From NCBI GenBank assembly GCA_031273445.1, contig JAISRV010000088.1:1-7095 (forward strand): 7,095 bases of DNA, given 5' to 3'. The position numbers were made by a program, and so were the translations under genes. Under the pieces are notes generated by a model. The model was given only the letters and a program-made list of their open reading frames with translations. It ran no database searches and had not been told where the DNA came from. The first letter of the stretch is position 1, and each line of letters starts with the position of its first letter. Positions 6,289 to 7,095 of this stretch are shown in pieces. Source of the DNA: Candidatus Adiutrix sp. (GTDB lineage Bacteria; Desulfobacterota; Desulfarculia; Adiutricales; Adiutricaceae).

Positions 6289-6317
6289 ATTTACGGCGAG
6301 GCAAGGCGCCATGCGGC

Positions 6318-6593
6318 CTACCAGTGGTCTTCGCCGAGTTCGGCGACGCGTTTCAGCCTGGGGCTCAGAAGCCAATAGTAATAGACGATCATGAATAAGC
6401 CGAGAAAGCACAAGGTCAGGGAAACCAGATCAATATAGAATTTGGTCATGAGGTCGTCCAATTCGTCGAACTTCAGAACCGTTATGTCCATACGGGTGAT
6501 GATCAGCCCCCATGATCCCAAAATAGTCAGGCTGAAAGAAAATATCAATTTCCAGACCAGGCCCCGCAATGAAACCCCTTTTTTTAAGATCAT
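6318..6593 (-). CDS. Small two-helix inner-membrane protein, function unknown
   Basis: I do not recognise this 91-residue protein. It has two strong hydrophobic segments, about residues 11-32 (GLVWKLIFSFSLTILG onward) and 53-76 (rich in Leu, Phe and a YYYW run). They are joined by an acidic loop (33-52, DELDD). Basic residues flank the outside of the pair (KK at 4-5, R10, and RLKR at 79-82). By the positive-inside rule both termini would be cytoplasmic and the loop periplasmic. There is no signal-peptidase or lipoprotein site. On the minus strand GAGGG lies 6 nt before the ATG at 6593, which supports translation. It starts 64 nt after the nadE stop on the same strand, so it may be co-transcribed with nadE. 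Its AT-richer helix codons and clear ribosome site argue that it is real rather than a chance frame. Confidence 0.65.
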   Translation of the reverse strand: MILKKGVSLRGLVWKLIFSFSLTILGSWGLIITRMDITVLKFDELDDLMTKFYIDLVSLTLCFLGLFMIVYYYWLLSPRLKRVAELGEDHW

Positions 6594-6657
6594 GCCTTAC
6601 CCTCAGGAACAGAGAAACGTCTGTCGTATTTTATTGACGATTTCCGCCAAGTTGAAG

Positions 6658-7095
6658 TTAGCGCCAGTCAAAACCGCCCAGCGGGCATTTTGAGACCACC
6701 AGGCTGAAAGGCTCCTGATCGCGCTTGAAAGCCGCCTTTTTGTAGCCGCTCAGAACCCAGGCCACCGTCATGGGGGAATGGCCGCCTTCTTTGGCGATGG
6801 CGGCGCCGCTCTGGCCCCCTTCAAGATGCCGGCTCAGGATGTCGTCCAGAACCTCATAGGGCGGCAACGAATCCTGATCGGTCTGACCCGGGCGCAATTC
6901 GGCGGACGGGGCGCGGGCGATGATCCCCTTCGGGATCATCTCCTTTTCGCGGTTGAGCCAGCGAGCCAATTCATATAGCCGCGTCTTGTAGACGTCGCCT
7001 ATGGGGGCAATGGCGCCGCAACTGTCGCCGTAAAGCGTGCAGTAGCCCATGGCCCCCTCGCTTTTATTGCCGGTGGCCAGAAGGAGGCGATCCTC
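6658..7095 (-). CDS. nadE: NAD+ synthase, C-terminal part (start beyond right edge)
   Basis: NAD+ synthase amidates nicotinic acid adenine dinucleotide to NAD+ using ATP and ammonia or glutamine, the last step of NAD biosynthesis in the cytoplasm. The frame is open to the right edge, so the ATG at 7050 is internal. The visible 146 residues begin EDRLLLATGNKSE, then GYCTLYGD, PIGDVYKT, ELARWLN, and P-S-A-E-L-R-P-G-Q-T-D-Q-D-S-L-P-P-Y. These are the ATP and substrate-binding stretches of the synthetase domain. The LPPY form is what I associate with the glutamine-dependent, glutaminase-fused enzymes, but the glutaminase domain would lie outside the window. The residues after TLYGD read SCGAIAPIGD rather than the more usual M-x-G-G form, and the C-terminus (KCPLGGFDWR) is atypical. 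The small membrane protein follows 64 nt downstream. Confidence 0.92.
   Translation of the reverse strand, partial: EDRLLLATGNKSEGAMGYCTLYGDSCGAIAPIGDVYKTRLYELARWLNREKEMIPKGIIARAPSAELRPGQTDQDSLPPYEVLDDILSRHLEGGQSGAAIAKEGGHSPMTVAWVLSGYKKAAFKRDQEPFSLVVSKCPLGGFDWR

Larger units (their letters stand above)
5999..6317. other. Gene-free, palindrome-rich intergenic region
   Basis: No ORF here has a credible start, ribosome site or recognisable product; the open frames on both strands are GC-driven shadows. The region begins with an A7T5 tract (5997-6008) and a pyrimidine-rich stretch to about 6029. It then carries four palindromes: 6032-6072, 6161-6202, 6221-6241 and 6253-6283. Its composition differs from both the passenger remnant and the small gene to the right, and it lies downstream of converging transcription units. 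Any transcript crossing it from either side would fold heavily, so it may end or stabilise both messages. Confidence 0.6.

Noticed and set aside
5921..6398. Several + strand frames across the palindrome region
   Set aside because: They translate GC-rich repeats (Pro/Arg/Gly-rich), lack ribosome sites and overlap each other; no family resemblance.
6628..6656. Possible minus-strand promoter for the small membrane protein (TTCAAC, 17 nt, TAAAAT)
   Set aside because: The -35 matches only 3 of 6 consensus bases and lies next to the nadE stop; read-through from nadE explains expression equally well.

Overview
This is chromosomal DNA of a fermentative or otherwise strictly anaerobic bacterium with moderately high GC. 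A fragment resembling an autotransporter passenger suggests a diderm (Gram-negative) host. Gene content and style fit a Desulfobacterota-like or similar gut/sediment anaerobe, but no phylogenetic marker is present, so this is inference only.

Positions 1-5626 (+ strand) hold an [FeFe]-hydrogenase locus. In order it carries: the 3' part of hydB (NuoF-like FMN/NADH subunit with a C-terminal 2[4Fe-4S] ferredoxin domain); hydA, the complete 580-residue catalytic subunit of the NAD(P)-linked, HydABC/HndABCD-like type; hydG, the radical-SAM tyrosine lyase that makes the CO/CN- ligands; and hydF, the GTPase scaffold that assembles the diiron subcluster and delivers it to apo-HydA. hydB and hydA are translationally close (14 nt). 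hydG and hydF are separated by 24 nt. Between hydA and hydG lies a 198-nt gap with a near-consensus extended -10 promoter overlapping the end of hydA, then a long palindrome, and a hairpin over the hydG ribosome binding site. The maturases may therefore be transcribed and controlled separately from the structural genes. The third maturase, hydE, and the NuoE-like subunit are not in the window.

Positions 5627-6317 contain no intact gene. First comes a minus-strand remnant of a repetitive, Gly/Asn/Thr/Val-rich passenger-type protein, cut off at both ends and frameshifted at a run of nine G. Next is about 250 bp packed with palindromes, including a tandem pair of REP-like elements.

Positions 6318-7095 (minus strand) hold a small two-helix membrane protein of unknown function and, upstream of it, the C-terminal part of nadE (NAD+ synthase), which runs off the right edge. 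The nadE unit and the hydrogenase unit converge on the remnant/repeat region.

I do not see a clearly new biological system. The most useful second looks are the hydA-hydG leader, two cluster-binding motif variants (HydA L1 motif and HydF Cys cluster motif), the G9 frameshift, and the palindrome cluster.
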